Origin: Luscinia megarhynchos
Lineage: Eukaryota > Chordata > Aves > Passeriformes > Turdidae
DNA length: 64,000 bases
Reading direction: 5' to 3'
Assembly (NCBI GenBank): GCA_034336665.1
Contig: JAPFBE010000013.1
Span: 18,517,056 to 18,581,055 of the forward strand
Position numbers and translations under genes: made by a program. Under the pieces are notes generated by a model. The model did not search any database. It saw only the letters and a program-made list of their open reading frames with translations, and was not told the origin of the DNA. Shown here piece by piece: positions 14,551 through 58,505 of this stretch. The stretch's first letter is position 1; every line of letters starts with the position of its first letter.

Positions 14551-15214
14551 TCAGTAGTACAGGAAACCAAACTCAAATACTGGCTATTTGCACTATTTAG
14601 CAGCTATCTGTAAACAACAAAGGTGCCCAACTAGTGTGTGCCATTAAATGCCAGCAAATTCCTCATGACTTAATTCTACAGATATTGTGATTGTGCTTCC
14701 TTATTGGTGACTTTGGTATGCTCCCTTCATGTTTCTAATTAGGACTTTGGAACAAGAACAGACTGTGCTTCTCTGACACACAACTGGAGGAGACATCCCT
14801 TAACCTCTGGAATGCTGAAAGACCATTCCCAAAATCCTTCCCAGGTTTTACACACTGCTCTGAGCAACAAGACCCTGGCAACAGGATTAAATTAGGCATA
14901 CAGTGCAGACAACTAGTAAAGCTAATAACCCTAATCGTTTCTTATTGAATCCTGCCAATTTAATTTAAGGTGCTCTCTAATTATCTCAGGTATGAATGAT
15001 AAGCTTGAAGGAATCAGTCTTACAGGAAGATATGGCCTGAAGAGTCAACTCCTCTTTACCACCCTTCACAGCTACCCAGAGCTAAGGCCACCCTATTTAT
15101 CCTTATCAAGTACAGTACCCAGAGCTCCTCCATATCATCCAGCCTCATCCACAGCTCAAAAGAGCAACTGTACTTCGGCTATAGCAAAAGACAACATAGG
15201 GATACCCATTCGTG

Positions 15215-29292
<14,078 letters not shown>

Positions 29293-31799
29293 GGTCCATT
29301 CGTGTCTTTCCCTCCCATGTTAGACACTGCCATGACTTCCATTCACCACAAACATCAATGTCATTTCGTCTCAGCAGAGCACGAGAGAGTTCAGTTGACT
29401 TCCACTTCATTCCTGCAAATGCATTTACAAAAACTATATTAAGTCCCAAAATATTACTAGAACTAAAGTCAAGTTTTACACTGAAAGCTTCCAAATGGTG
29501 GGGCAATAACTAGTACAATAGAATGGCAAACACAGATTCTTTTTCGTGGAACTAATCTGAACAGCACTATCTATTATGCTATGTAATTCTCTTGCATGTG
29601 CCAAAGCAAACCCTTATCATAAAGCTGGTCTCACCTGTAGTTAACACAAAAGAAGAGTGCAAGATTTTGTTCTGGCAATCAAAAAGCAAACAAATAACCA
29701 CCACTCTATTTATCTGTTAGGCCACACCACCACTATCCAGACATTACCAGACCAAAACAGAAACTTAAACATCTCTCATTTACCTGCTTGCACATTCTAA
29801 TAAGTTGTTATTAAACACTGATATCTGAAACAAATTTATAAGCAAGGTAAAACTTCCTTCAGTTTTCTGCTTGGGAAGAGGGGAAAAATAAATCAACTGT
29901 AGCATTAAAGAGGGGACACCCAAGAGATTTGAAAGGACTAAAATTTAACTTCATGCATCACTGATAACATTACACCTTCCCTGTTTTGCTTTCTTAGCGT
30001 TCTTTTTATCTCAGGTACTCATATGCAGCTCTGAAAAAAAATTAACTTCTGTAAAGAATACAATGTGTTGGGATTCATTGTTTCTGGTTCTTTAAATCTA
30101 ATAATAGTACTGTCATTAACTTTCATACAATATTCCTTTAAGATTGCTTGATGGATGATCTGCTATAAAATAACAGACTTAGCAGCCACTGATAAAGTTC
30201 TCAATGCTTGCTCAGAAGGACTCTTAAACCTTCCTTTCTTTCTGAGAAGGACAATTTTGATGCAGTCTTTTTGCAAGAGTTCTTGCAGAAGCTCTAAACT
30301 TGGAAACTGAAAACAGATGGCAAGGAGAGACAGTCAAAAGACACCAATCTCTCCAAACCCAGTATTCTCAAAGCAACATTACTCATACAACCTTGCACCA
30401 AGTGCAACAACACAGTCAAAGTGATTACATAAACTTTGTATAACTTCCTATAAATAGTATAACTGAGAAATTAAGATAATATAAAACTATAGTACCTACA
30501 GTTTTAAGGCTATATGAAAAATGCTGTGTAAACTGAAATGAAATATAAGGATACATTACATATCAAAATTAAAAGATTGTTTATCAAATGAACATAGACT
30601 AGGAAACTGAAATACATTACTGATATAACCAGGACAGCCTCAAAATAGACCACACATCAAATTTACAAGGATTATAGGGATTATAACTTCAAATGCTTTG
30701 CTGAGAATTGCAGAGATTGTATTTCTAACCAACGAACTAGCATTGAAAGAGCAAGACACCCATTAAAGTGAAAGCATCAAAATCCCACAAAAATGCAGCT
30801 TTGTTGGAACAGTTCTGCACTAATATGAAATTTGCATAAAAGAGGAAATTGGATCATAAATTGATAACAAATATACTTAAGTACATAAAAATGCTAATTT
30901 AAGGACATACATGCCCAATTGAGGAAGAAAAACAAATACATTAAACAAAACCAGAATTTTCAATTCTGTTGCTGAGAATTCTTTCCACATCACCAAAAAG
31001 CATGATACTGAAAATTAATATTGTAACTTCAGACACCTAAAGAGATCATGACTGCTGTTCCATGTAATTTTACTCAGAATTGTCAGAATTTTGTAGATGT
31101 CACATACCCTAAAACCTTTAAATGTTCAGAACTTTCTTTATGCTAAAGGCTTATTATTCTGCCAGTTTCATCACAATTGATGAATAATTGATCCCATTCA
31201 TTTTTTTATAAGCCTGTAAGTATGCCAAAAGGCCTTAGACCTTACCCTGCTCCTGAAATGTTCTCTGAAGCCCTCCACACAAAAGGACAGATAACCTTGG
31301 AAACAACACATTTTAAAAAATATCTCTAGAAACACACACAAATATTTTTAAATTAAATTCATTAAGTTAAATTGGTGGTTTGCTTACAGTGGCACAAAAT
31401 AAAATGGCAGTTACAACTTTTTACCTGTAAAATCACTTTAGTTTCTACAATGACCCAGGGATTTTGTTGAAGTATTTTAATCTTTTACATTTCAATGCTG
31501 TGCCTTTGAATTTTCGGCTATTTATCGCTAAGTATTATCTTTGTTCCATGTTATCACATGTCCCATTTCATCCAGTGTTAAAAACAAAAACTGATTTAAT
31601 GACATTTTTATGAATACCTCATTAAATTATGTCTCCTGCTCCACTACAGGATTGTTGCTTCGGGTTTTTTTACAAGTTGTCAATTACTGTCAGCTCCCAA
31701 TCCCCACAGCTCTCTAAGCCAGCAGCGTTACAAAAGCAGCTATGAGTGCAACCTCTCCAAATTCTGTCATGCAAATCTCAAAGGCACAGAGGAGCCGCC

Positions 31800-33010
31800 A
31801 CCTCTGGCGATGCCCAAACCATGTCACTGGGGCACAGGGGCTCGAGGCTTGATGCTCGCGTGGCTGCCAGCACGGAAAACCAGATTTCCCAGTTTTTCGC
31901 AGATTCGGCCCTGGCCGACCCCCAGCCCGCTGCCATCCCGGGGGCAGCGCCGCAGCCCCCGCGGCGCTCCCGACCGGGACACACGGCACCGGACTCGCAC
32001 CCAGGAGCCACGGGTGGGGCCGCGAGCAGGAAGCACGGCTCCGTTTCATTGCTTCAAAGGCACTTTTTTAGGGTGCCCGGGGAGGGGCGCAAGGCAGCCC
32101 CAGCATCGCCGGGGAGCGGAGCCAGGCAGCCGCAGCATCCTCGGGGAGCGGCCAAGGCACCGCCGGGTAGCGGCGCAAGGCGGCCCCGGACCGGCAGGAA
32201 GCACCTTCAGCCGCCGCCCCGCTGAACCCCGAGCGGCGCGGGCAGCGCGGCCCTGCGGGCGGGCGGACCCGGCCGCGGGCACGGGGGATCCGAGCAGGGC
32301 ACCCGCCAACCCCAGGAGCCCGCAGCCGCCTCCCGCCCCGGCCCTCCCGCAGCGGCCCCGGGCCCGCCGCCGCCCGTCTGCCCCGCTGGGCTGTCCCCCC
32401 GCTCCCCGGCCGAGCCGCGCAGGCCGCGCCGCCCTCACGCCCTCACCGCAGCCCCGGCGCTCCCCCGGGCCAGGCGGCGGCCTCGCCCCCGGCCCGGAGG
32501 CGCTGGCTGTAAATGCGCGGCTCCCGCCGCCCCTCCCGCCCGCCCGCCGCGCCTCCTCCCGCCCCGCCCCGAGAGCGGCTCCGGCCCCGCGGCCGTGCCG
32601 CAGCCCCTGCGCACCGAAGGGGCAACGGAAAGGCAAACAGACACAAAACCCAACAAAAACAACACCCACCGTCCCTGTAGTGTTTAAGCCGCCGCGGGTG
32701 AAGCCTAAGAAATGTGGGGAGGGTGGCCCGGGTGACACCACCGCGGCCCCGGCCGCAGCCCCAGACAGGAGAAGGCTCTGACACGAACCATCGCAGCTCA
32801 AACGCTGCCGAGCCTGAAGGCGAACGGAGCCGAGAGCAGCAGAGGCGGCGTGTTGGACAGGGAGAGTCCGGCCCCGGACATGCCCAGCACAGCAGAACCG
32901 GGCTAAACGCAGCTGCACTGCAGCAGGACTTGAAGACGCTTGATGAGGATGTGCACAGTCCGTGTTGAGCTTTGCGCCCTGCACCGAGCCTGGCCGCACT
33001 TTGAGCCTGC
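31800..33010 (-). promoter_or_regulatory. NXPE3: CpG island, presumed NXPE3 promoter and 5' non-coding exon
   Basis: About 1.2 kb of very GC- and CpG-rich DNA in an otherwise AT-rich region, 2.4 kb upstream of NXPE3 exon 2. It is the only CpG island between CEP97's 3' end and the NXPE3 coding exons, so it is the natural promoter for minus-strand transcription. A possible exon-1 donor on the minus strand is CTGCG|GTGAGG near 32445, but I cannot fix the transcription start or choose among donors. Long open frames on both strands here are by-products of GC content. Confidence 0.7.
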
Positions 33011-36000
33011 AGGACAGCTGCAGTTAGTTTTATTAACGCTTGTAAACACTGCATAAGTTTGGGAGTGCCAAAACACTCACGTCCCAGCTGTTCTTTGTAT
33101 GAGTACAGCTTAAGGGCTTGAGCTTATTTTTACTAGGAGTTTTTTTTACTTAAAGCTAGAAACAAGGCACAGCAGCTGAAATACTGTCTGGCCATTAGAA
33201 ATTGCCTGCTTTTGTCTTCTGCCACCACCCCCATCAGCCATAGCTATTTTGGAAAAGTGATCTTACCTTTATTTTCCTCCTTTCTGCATCTTACAACAGT
33301 GGTTACCTGGTAGAGACACAGCAAAATCTCAACAGGCACTAGCTTTTATTTGTATTATACACTGTAGGTCAAGAATTGAAAGATATCTGGCTGTACAAGC
33401 AGAACACATTAAAAAGACAATATTTTGAAAGATCATTGGGGTTTTTTTTCCTCTCTCAATATACAAAGTCTATCAGTTCTATAGCAGTCCCATTTCTCTT
33501 CACTCTTCCTTCATGAGCCATGCAGCAAATTCCCCTACAAACTCTGCAGCTCAAAGTGCAACCTAAGGCAAAGCTTGTGTGCCAAATGCCAAGCATTATC
33601 CCATCTCTTAATATATCTGGAGTGATGTTGGGGGTGGTGGTATGGAAGGTGACAACAGTGAGAAAACCTGTCACTTCTAAGGAAATAGGTACTGCAATGC
33701 TATCTTCTGCCACACTTTACATTTCACCTCCCCTCACGGATGGGAAGGGATCCCCACACTACTTCTCTCTACAAATTCTTCAGTTATAGTTAGTCTTGAT
33801 AAAAGCTTTATAATTAATCAAATATGCCTTTCTAATCTCTAACATGGTAAGCCCTTTTGCACAGAGGCCAGAAACCAATTCCTCAGTGTTTGCCCCGCAT
33901 GCTCTACAGAAAGCACCATGTAAAAGGCTGTTTGGGTTGAGTGTCAATGGCATTAGTGAGGTCGGTTCCACCTCATTACCATGCAACATTTAAATGTCAT
34001 TAGTCCCAACAGAAGCACAACTTCAGCAGCTGTCACTGACCTTGCATCCCCTCTTGTTTATCATACCAGAAGTATTTGGCAATTATTTTGAGATGAGTAC
34101 AGAGAGCTGGATAATGAAAAAGAATCAGGTTTTCCTTATTTCTTTTTCTAGAATTATATGCAGTAAGATCAAGTTATGCTGGGCCCTTGGCCCCACTGCC
34201 CTTCTCTCCCTCTCCTGCTAAAGAATAATCAATAACACACAGTATATTTGATAATATATATGGGGCTACTAAACCCATTCTTGATTATAAGCAAGTGTTG
34301 AGGAATGTTTTGGTTTGCTCCCTGAGGCAAACTAAAACATGTTTTTTGCTGAAGTATGGTGAGATTTAACAAACAATGTATTGAGCAGTCTGCAAAGAGC
34401 AAAACCCATACTGTTCCCTTTCTATAGACACTTTGATCTGTCTCCTTTTGCTACATTACTCTTGTATCACTTCTCCAATCTTTTTTCTCTTCCACAGTCA
34501 TCTGGGTCTTGTCATTCTGCAGTCCTTAGAACAGTGCGTTTCACTCTTATCTTGTACACAAGTTATGCATGTCCTCTGGTTTCACACATACCAACAATTA
34601 AAGTCTATTCAACTGTTGGAAAAAGTCTTTTGCTGATCTGGTGCCATCCAGATAGTTTTCACATTATCTAATGCTTGTAAAGGAATAATGCTTTTGCTAG
34701 AGGAATCCTCTTGCAGCTTCCTCAAGTCCTTTTCCAAAATGTTACAGAGAAGTTTTCCTACAGGCACCATCAGCCTTTCCATGAACCCGCCTCAAGCAGC
34801 TGTGCTGCATTGCCATGGGACAGGCAGGAAGAACACAGGTTTCCAGTTCTTCCAGGTGGCTCTGCTCCCCTTTGGGACTAAGAGAAACTCTTCCTGGTCT
34901 CCCTTCCTGCTTCTCCACCAGACAATGGACATGGCCACAGCCACCTCAGCCGTAGGCTTCCCAGAATAGATCCTACAAGTTTAACACTGACACTTCTACA
35001 CCAAAAGAAGCATCAAGCAGCTAGGAATATGAGAAAGCAGGTGAGAGAAAGGTAGCTTACTTGTCCTACTAGGAAAATAATACCTAGTTCATGTGCTTAA
35101 AAATTTCAGTATCTGTGAGTAAACCCAAAGAATCAGAGACTGACAGGAAAGCCAATCTGCTGTAAAACTACTGAGCTTGGGAATAAGCAAGCTGCAATGA
35201 GGAGAGGACAAGAGCATGAACTCTGTCCTGGAGAGCTCAGCAGTACAAGACAGCTGCAGAACCAGTCTTGAAAACATGGCCTCCAATACCACATGCATTT
35301 GCCTTAAACTTCAGGTTGAAGGGTCTGTAGGAACTACTGATGGAAAGAGGGAAAGTGAATTCTGGTTGTAGAGTTTCTCAGTGTCTCCTGTTTCTCCCCA
35401 GGCCCCACAGACTGTAAGGCATAAGCAGTAGTAACCTGCTCAGCATATCTTCCATGCACTTCCCACACCAGAAAACATGCTGAAATGCTCAAGGGACTGG
35501 ATAACTTCAGCTGCTGTAACAATGGATAGGAAGAGATATCCCAAAGGCTGCTGCTTGAACGCAGTTTTGCACAATGCTAAGCAAACCATCCTGACTGCTA
35601 GACTGCTGCTCCTCACAGCTGTACATTGTCTGAAAATAGTTTAGGCTTTTCTAGTGGTTTACTGCTTTCAGTCCAACACATGAACAATTTAAACACAATG
35701 TGTCAGATTTTACATTTTACAGAGCATCCTTTGTGATCATGGGCTTCTCAGTTCTCACAATTTAAAGCATCTTGGAAGTCAGAGGCTGTGACTTGTTTGA
35801 TTTGGGCATCCTGTGCACAATTTTCAGATATTCCTTCCCTTGGTGAATATCATCTTGCACATATTACATAGTGCAGCTATACTGGTTTTGGATGGAATAG
35901 GGGTAATTTTTTTCACAGTGGTTATGATAGGTCTGTGTTTGATTTGTGCTGGAAACAGTGTGATAACATAGGGCTGTTTAAACTATGGCTGAGCAGAGCT

Positions 36001-36404
36001 TACAGAGCCAAGGCCTTTCCTGCCTCTCACACCACCTCACAAACAAGTGGGCTGAGGTGCACAGTACGTCCTAGCATAGATATGGATTTCAGCCAATAAA
36101 ATTAAAAGTATCTATTTCCATTTGAACAAAAATGGGTTCATCCTTCAGCCATCCCTTTATTTTCCAAATCTAGCCAAAGACTTTAATGTGTGATCTTATT
36201 ACAAATATGAATAAAAGCCAGGGACAAGAGGGACTTTCAACCCGAGTTCCTCAAGTGCTATGGTTACTATCCCTACAACACATACATTTAAACTTAGTAG
36301 TACTTAGCCTTAAGCTTTAAGGTCTTTACTCTAAAAGAAAGAATGCTCTTCTCTTTTCAGACCTGAAGTGGAGTTACTTTAGCTATGCCTATTTTTGACT
36401 TTTA

Positions 36405-36660
36405 AATAGAGTCCTAGAATGAGGTGGAAGAGAGCATAAAGATCACCTAGTTCCAATTCCCTTGCCATAGGCAGGGGCATTCCTGCCCATGGCAGGAAAC
36501 CAGACCAGATTGCTCAATGCCCCACCCAACCTGGCCTTGAACACTTCCAGGGATGGGGAACCATTTCTCTGGGCAACCTGTTCCAGTGCCTCACCACCCT
36601 CACAGTAAATACCTTCACAGAAGAGCAAGAAGAGTCCCACTTAACAATGTCCTTTTTTTG
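36405..36660 (-). mobile_element. CR1 LINE 3' fragment
   Basis: About 250 bp in reverse orientation: AAGATCACCTAGTTCCAATT, then CAGGGGCATTCCTGCC, then AACCTGGCCTTGAACACTTC, GGGCAACCTGTTCCAGTG and CCTCACCACCCTCACAGTAA. This is the best-preserved CR1 in the window and a standard 5'-truncated copy. It is intergenic between NXPE3 and CEP97. Confidence 0.85.
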
Positions 36661-37874
36661 GTGCAATGAAGTAGAAACACACAGAAAAGAGTTTAAAATG
36701 TCCACCAACCTCCATGTGTTACAAGTTGAGTGAAAACAAAGTTAGCTTTGTTGTTTCAGTTTTGTTATTGTTGCCTTTTTTTATTTACCTTTAAGAGACC
36801 TGTGTTGCAGTAAAAAATTACTTTAATGTATATCTGAACTCAACTGTTTCTTTTTGTCAAAGCCTGAACAATTTAATTAGTCTTCATTTGTTTAAGAACA
36901 GAGAGCAGATATCTGACCAAACCAAGAGAGGCAACACCACACAGCGCAATTGTGTTTCTCTTGATAAGCCTTAAGTCTTAATTCTCTCTCTAGAAAACTC
37001 TGTACAGAATATTGCCACATCTTTAAATTTAAACACTGCTGGTAATTAAGAACACGAAAGAGGGCCAGCAACAGAAACAAAGGCCTGCAAATCATAAAGA
37101 CCAATTTCAGAGTCATTGGCAAACTCATTTCATGTACCCTACCTACTACACTCTTACTGTCCCAGGCACTAGAACAGTGGCCCTCAGATGTCTCAGTTGT
37201 ACCAAGTAAAGAATGCCAATGCTTACCTTGTCATCACTTGCTCTCCATTCCTGAGCTTCCCATGTCCAGAAGAACCCTCCAATTGTAAGATTATGACTAC
37301 AGCCATAAGAGTCAATATAAGGTACACCTTAAAATTTTCAATAAATGTACAAATCATTTATTTAAATTCAAAACTCAGATATACAAACAAAATACATAAT
37401 AAACAATAAATCCAAAATATAAACACTTATAGAAAATATATGAACTGTACCAATTTAACCACCCATCATTCTTCACAGAAAACACCAAGAAATAGAAAGA
37501 CAAATCAATACCCAATTGGTTTTTTCTCAAATTCTTGTCTAGAGGTAGAATACTCCTGTGAAAGTCTCAAAAAATTTAATTCAGTAGAACTATGCTACAA
37601 ATGAATTTGGCCCATATACTTACAAATGTAATGAAGCCAGAAAAAGATCCTTACTGAGAGCTCTTGCATAATAAATTTGGCATGGCACTTTCCAAGAGAT
37701 AAAGCACCTTTCCTGATAAATACTGGTTTAGGTTTTTGCAAGAAAGGGATCCTGTGCTTTTTCCATTACTGAAAAAGAAAACATTTAAAAATAGGGAGAG
37801 TCCTGACTTTTTGGTAGGCATATAGAAAGCAAGTGTTTCTCAGTAACTTGTCCTAGAAAGCTGATCCGGGCGGC

Positions 37875-37897
37875 AAAAAAAAAAAAAAAAAAAAAAA
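37875..37897 (+). repeat. A23 homopolymer
   Basis: A run of 23 A after CGGGCGGC in intergenic DNA. There is no recognisable element or AATAAA just before it, so a retroposon tail cannot be claimed. Run length is prone to sequencing error. Confidence 0.9.
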
Positions 37898-39129
37898 GTA
37901 ACTATAAAAATAAGACACTTTGAAAGACTATAAATACTTGATGCGTACTTACTTGGGTGGCACAGTTCTCAAGGGGGGAAGTTAATACAACAGGAGAGGA
38001 AAAAAAAAAGTGTCTTTTTCACTAGCAGGGGAACTGACTGGTTTTTACATTTTATTGTCATGCAGTCAGTCTCCCCTAACTGCTACAATTTTATCCTCTC
38101 AGGAAAAAGTGTATCTGTGTGAGACACACTAGAAAATCAAGTGCAGTAAAAATTATCCAGGTAATCTCAAAGGAACATATATTCCATTTTTGTTCATCAG
38201 ATAACCTGCTACAAGTGGAAACAAAAATTGGAATTCTTCAGACAATATCTACAAATTCATAAAAAAAACAGGAACAGTTTGCAAGCTCAAATACAAACAT
38301 TATTCAGAAAAAAACCCAACTTTTTTATAGAGACTGGTTGCTAAGTGCATTATTTAAACTGCTGCATGCAAATAGTAGAACCTATGGTTATTTAAAAAAA
38401 CAATTATCCACAGCTGTTAGGCTTCTGCAATTTAGTTTAGCAAGGACTTTCTCAAGTATTTGCTGAAGGACATTTTTGGTTTAGAAGCAGCAAAATAGAA
38501 TTTGCAGTCTTAATGCCTTCTTGCTTTATGGTATATAGAACCACTTGTCCCAGCCTTCAGAAAGAGGCAAAAGAGTAATTTCTGCCACAGACTAGCTGAA
38601 AATAGACTTTCATGTGCCAAGTATCTCATTTGGGGCAAAACTACTTGTGTGGTGCAGTTTAAATAGTCTGAACTATATTTATCTGATTTTTCTGAAGCAA
38701 ATTAAAGAAGCATTTTAACTGTACTCACGGCAGAGCTGACAACATTACCTGGCAAATAACCAAGTTCTCTCCCACTAACACTGGAGGATCAGCTCAGGAC
38801 AAAAGACAAGAGATAAGCTTTTCTTCTACAAAGTACATTCTTCTGCTGAACATGAAGCCTTGCAAAAGGAAAAAATACAATATTAACACAGGAAAGTTTC
38901 AGATATATTTTAAGCCTTCCAATTTCTTCATGAAATTTCCACCACCTCCAAAGGAAAACTGTGCATCTCTATCCAGTTAAAAGAATATTACATACCTAGA
39001 TTAAGGAAGTTTACTTAAACAAAGATGGGTAAATGCAAAGCCATATATTAAACTAGGATACTTCCACATCATGATTCCTTGAGAGCTCAACACAGGGTTG
39101 AAACAAGACAATTTTAAGTACACATCCAG

Positions 39130-41975
39130 TTTTATTCCTTATTTCTCCACTGTATCCCTCATTATGTCTTTCCCTGTATCTATTTTATTGGTCAGGATGA
39201 AAATATTTTCTATATATACAAACTAATTACATTTAACCCTGTAAAAACTAATCCAAAACTTCACCATTCTTTGATTTCTCTATATTTAGGCAACTCATCT
39301 TCTACACATGCAAGATACTTTTCAGAATATTAGAAAAAAAAATTCCAGTATTCACTGTTTCCCAAAACAAGTAAGATAAAGCTGAATATTTCTTGGTACA
39401 TGCTTCACTGTACCAGCATAAAATCATTTTGGATATACAGGTTACACATTAATAAGGACAACAGCAGACTTCAGCATTAGTTAAAATAAATTACCTTGTC
39501 TTTGTGCTTGCAAGACCTAATAACAAAATAAAAATGTCAAGAAACATCTAGGGCTTCCATGAAATATTTACTTGCACCAAGTTTTCCCCCTCCGAAAACT
39601 CTAAAATTAAAGTTGTTTCACCTCTAACTGTGCAGCAAAGGTGACAATCCAAAACAGCAAAATCCATATGCTCCCTCAGTGTCTCCAGTAAGTGAAACAC
39701 TGTTATCCAGGCAGTGGTCTAGTTTCTCCCAGGTCTTGCAATAAAGCACTCTGCCGTGAAAGAGAACTTACTGCATTGCACCTGACACTGCCTCCAAAGT
39801 GCAAGATCCATAACTGTTTCAAAAACTGAAATCATTCCTCTCTCAATATCCAAAGAAAGTATTTTTATATCAAAGAGCTAAGTCCTGTGAACTGCAGATC
39901 CCAAGCATGGCAGATTTAAAGCCAAGTTCAGCACCTTCAGGGGACAAGGATATGATCCCATGGACTACACACTGCTTTGCCCAGGTAATCAGATATTGTC
40001 ATACATTATGCACTCGTACATTTCCAATACCCAAGCACAACTGTGCTCTAATTATGAATATGGTCATGCTACAAACCTACTCTGACTACATTCAGTTAGG
40101 AAGACAGCACATTAAGAACCTACCACTTCAGTTGTTCTGTTTCCTTTAATGCTCCCATATATGCACAAAGGTCAGCCTGACTACAGTGACAGCTCTTTGG
40201 AGAAGTTGGTGCCCTAGATCTTTTTTGGGGAAAAAAAGAAATGATGGCTACTCTATACATAGAGGCAAGCTTTAGTCTTCTAAGATAAACTTCACCACTG
40301 GGAATATGGTTGGTACAAGTCCAATACACCATTTATGCTCTAAATACAGAATATTTTGAGGCCTCAGGCAGATACTGGCCTCATACCAAACTCCCAAGTA
40401 GTGGTAAATTTCAGCTTGGAACCTAAAGCAGACATGCAACCAAAGCTTTCACAAAAACTAAATTATTTCACATGGCAACATGGCCATAAGAGTAATTTTA
40501 AAAGAGTGCTAGCTGGTTTTAGTGACACCATAGCACCAGAAGTTAACCTGTGGATCCAGAGAATTACAATAAGCATGTGTCTTTGTAATTGAGAAGTAAA
40601 CATTAGCAAACTACTGCAGCACTGGCCTTCCAGTTCATGTTGCAAAATGCAGAATCAGCAAATGCAACTGACCCCTGTAAATCACAACATCAACTTTTAT
40701 CTCACTAGTGTCCATCACAAATCACATGGCAAAACAGATTTCCCTTGTCACTGTTGAAGTGCACTAAGATACCTGATAATTTTCCATTAAAACACCTAAC
40801 ATAGCAATAGCTAGGTAAGATACAAACCCTGCTGCTTTCCCAGTGTTTAAGTGGAAAGCATAGCCTAGGCATCTCAGCATATTTGCTAACACGGAAGAAA
40901 TACAACTTTTTATCCACATCTAATTAAAATGTCAAATACTAGACATCTAGGGAAAAAAAAACCAACTAAAAAACCCTACAGAAATATCAGGAAATAGTTT
41001 TAAGTCATGGCATTTGCTTTTAGTACTTACACCTGTAGATAGAAGTAGTTGAACTCACTAATGTCTTGAAAGCCATTGAAATCCAAATCCCACAAGGACA
41101 TTAGAATCCTTGTGGTGCAAAACACATGCCACCAAGTCTGCTGTGGTAACCCAGGAGGGCAGTCTTGGAAATGATGGTCCCAAATCACATGCCCTTCTGA
41201 AATTCTTATTTAGTCCTGGCTGCTACTGGTTCCATTTTGAGTCTTACCTGAGAAGGCAGGGAAATTCAACCCCAGGGCAAACAAAGGTCAAGGCTTGTTT
41301 GTTTGAAGCTCCCTGAGGTTTCTCTCCTGTAAGTCCTTGTTTCAGTTTGTATGTAAATGATCTAATTCCTCAACAACAGCTTCAAGTTATTTACAAAAAA
41401 GTCACTGACTCGGACACTAGTTTTCTGGAATGCATCTTTGATACACTGACCACGTTACTCTTATTAAGTCACAAGAAGTCTGAAAAGCAACTTTTCATCT
41501 TTCTCAGCAGGCTGTATCCCACCTATGACAGGATATACTGCCTGTATTGACTCCATTTTGTCCCATATTGTTTGCACCTCTTTGCAAAATAAGAATTCCT
41601 TCTTTCTTTGCAGGAAAAAAACCCAAACAAATACATACTAACACATCCACCAAAGTGAATTTACAGCAACCATTACCATCACAACCATCCACCCCCCCAA
41701 TCTTCAGAAGTAATTTAATGGAGGCCAGTTATTAGAATACCAGTTTTATGTTTGAAAATAAAGTGCATAATGGTTGTCACTGAGAACTTTGCTGATTTCA
41801 GATTAGCACAGTTAGCATCAATCCTCAGCAACATCAATAAAACAGTAATTACAACATAAACTTTATGAATGAGTCAAAATCTCAAACAGCACACATAAAA
41901 AATAAAAGTTTTGTATAAACAGGAAAAAAAAAGAAAGTGAAATGGAATCCCTAGTCCTTTGTGGAAATGATCCTA
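39130..41975 (-). other. CEP97: Possible CEP97 3'UTR and flank
   Basis: AT-rich sequence after the CEP97 stop without coding signal. The first exact minus-strand AATAAA hexamers occur near 39189-39184 and 39136-39131; nearer AATAAG-type variants exist around 41.2-41.46 kb. The 3' end is therefore uncertain. I see no repeats or RNA genes here. Confidence 0.3.
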
Positions 41976-54511
<12,536 letters not shown>

Positions 54512-54846
54512 GCCCCGCGCTTGGCAGCACCGCCAGAGAACCGAGCGCCAGGCGCCGATAGGCCGGGCCGCTCCGCCACGGCGGCGCCGCGCCCTTTATG
54601 CTGGGTAGCGCTGCAGGTCCCGCGTCCGGGGCTGTACCGGGGCGGCCCGGCCGGGTGAGCGCTCCGCGAAGCCCCGCGGCGCGGCCGGGGCGGGGCGGGG
54701 CGGTGCTGGCCGGGGCGGCGCTGCCCTGCCCGGCCCGGCCCGGCCCGGCCCTGCCCGCTCCGCTCCCGTCGGGCCCCGCGCGCCGCTCCCCACTCCGCCT
54801 CCCGGCGTCCTCTCCGCCTCTCCGGCCCCTCGCAGCCGCCGCCATC
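54512..54846. promoter_or_regulatory. Divergent CpG-island promoter, CEP97 / RPL24
   Basis: Only 335 bp separate the two start codons, and the island spans about 54.15-55.13 kb. Clustered GC boxes (GGGGCGGGG type) lie at about 54687-54703. On the RPL24 side a pyrimidine-rich stretch (CCTCTCCGCCTCTCC, about 54809-54823) looks like a 5' terminal oligopyrimidine start of a ribosomal-protein mRNA. GCCGCCATC just before the RPL24 ATG fits a YY1 site. No convincing TATA box is present. Confidence 0.75.
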
Positions 54847-58458
<3,612 letters not shown>

Positions 58459-58482
58459 CTTGCCAAACTGTTGGTCTTGCTG

Positions 58483-58488
58483 AATAAA
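58483..58488 (+). terminator. RPL24: RPL24 poly(A) signal
   Basis: A canonical AATAAA 25 bases after the RPL24 stop, followed within 20-30 bases by a TG-rich stretch. This gives the very short 3'UTR usual for ribosomal-protein mRNAs. Confidence 0.9.
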
Positions 58489-58505
58489 CATCTGATGGAA
58501 TTCCA

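Larger units (their letters stand above)
12700..15214 (-). other. NXPE3: Probable NXPE3 3'UTR
   Basis: No coding signal follows the NXPE3 stop. The DNA is mostly AT-rich and includes a GC-richer patch at 14.03-14.35 kb. No strong minus-strand poly(A) hexamer occurs before 12.7 kb, so a long 3'UTR is inferred. A plus-strand AATAAA followed by an A18 tract at 14533-14550 lies inside it. Confidence 0.35.
33010..39129. other. Intergenic DNA between the NXPE3 promoter and CEP97
   Basis: AT-rich sequence with no coding signal. It contains the CR1 fragment at 36.4-36.66 kb and the A23 tract. A minus-strand splice-donor-like AAAG|GTAAGA near 33266 might belong to an upstream NXPE3 leader exon, but nothing else supports one. 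Confidence 0.5.

Noticed and set aside
31810..32999. Overlapping long open frames on both strands (323 and 317 codons) in the CpG island
   Set aside because: Composition is Pro/Arg/Ala-rich in every frame, both strands are open at once, and no domain is recognisable. This is what GC-rich promoter DNA gives by chance.
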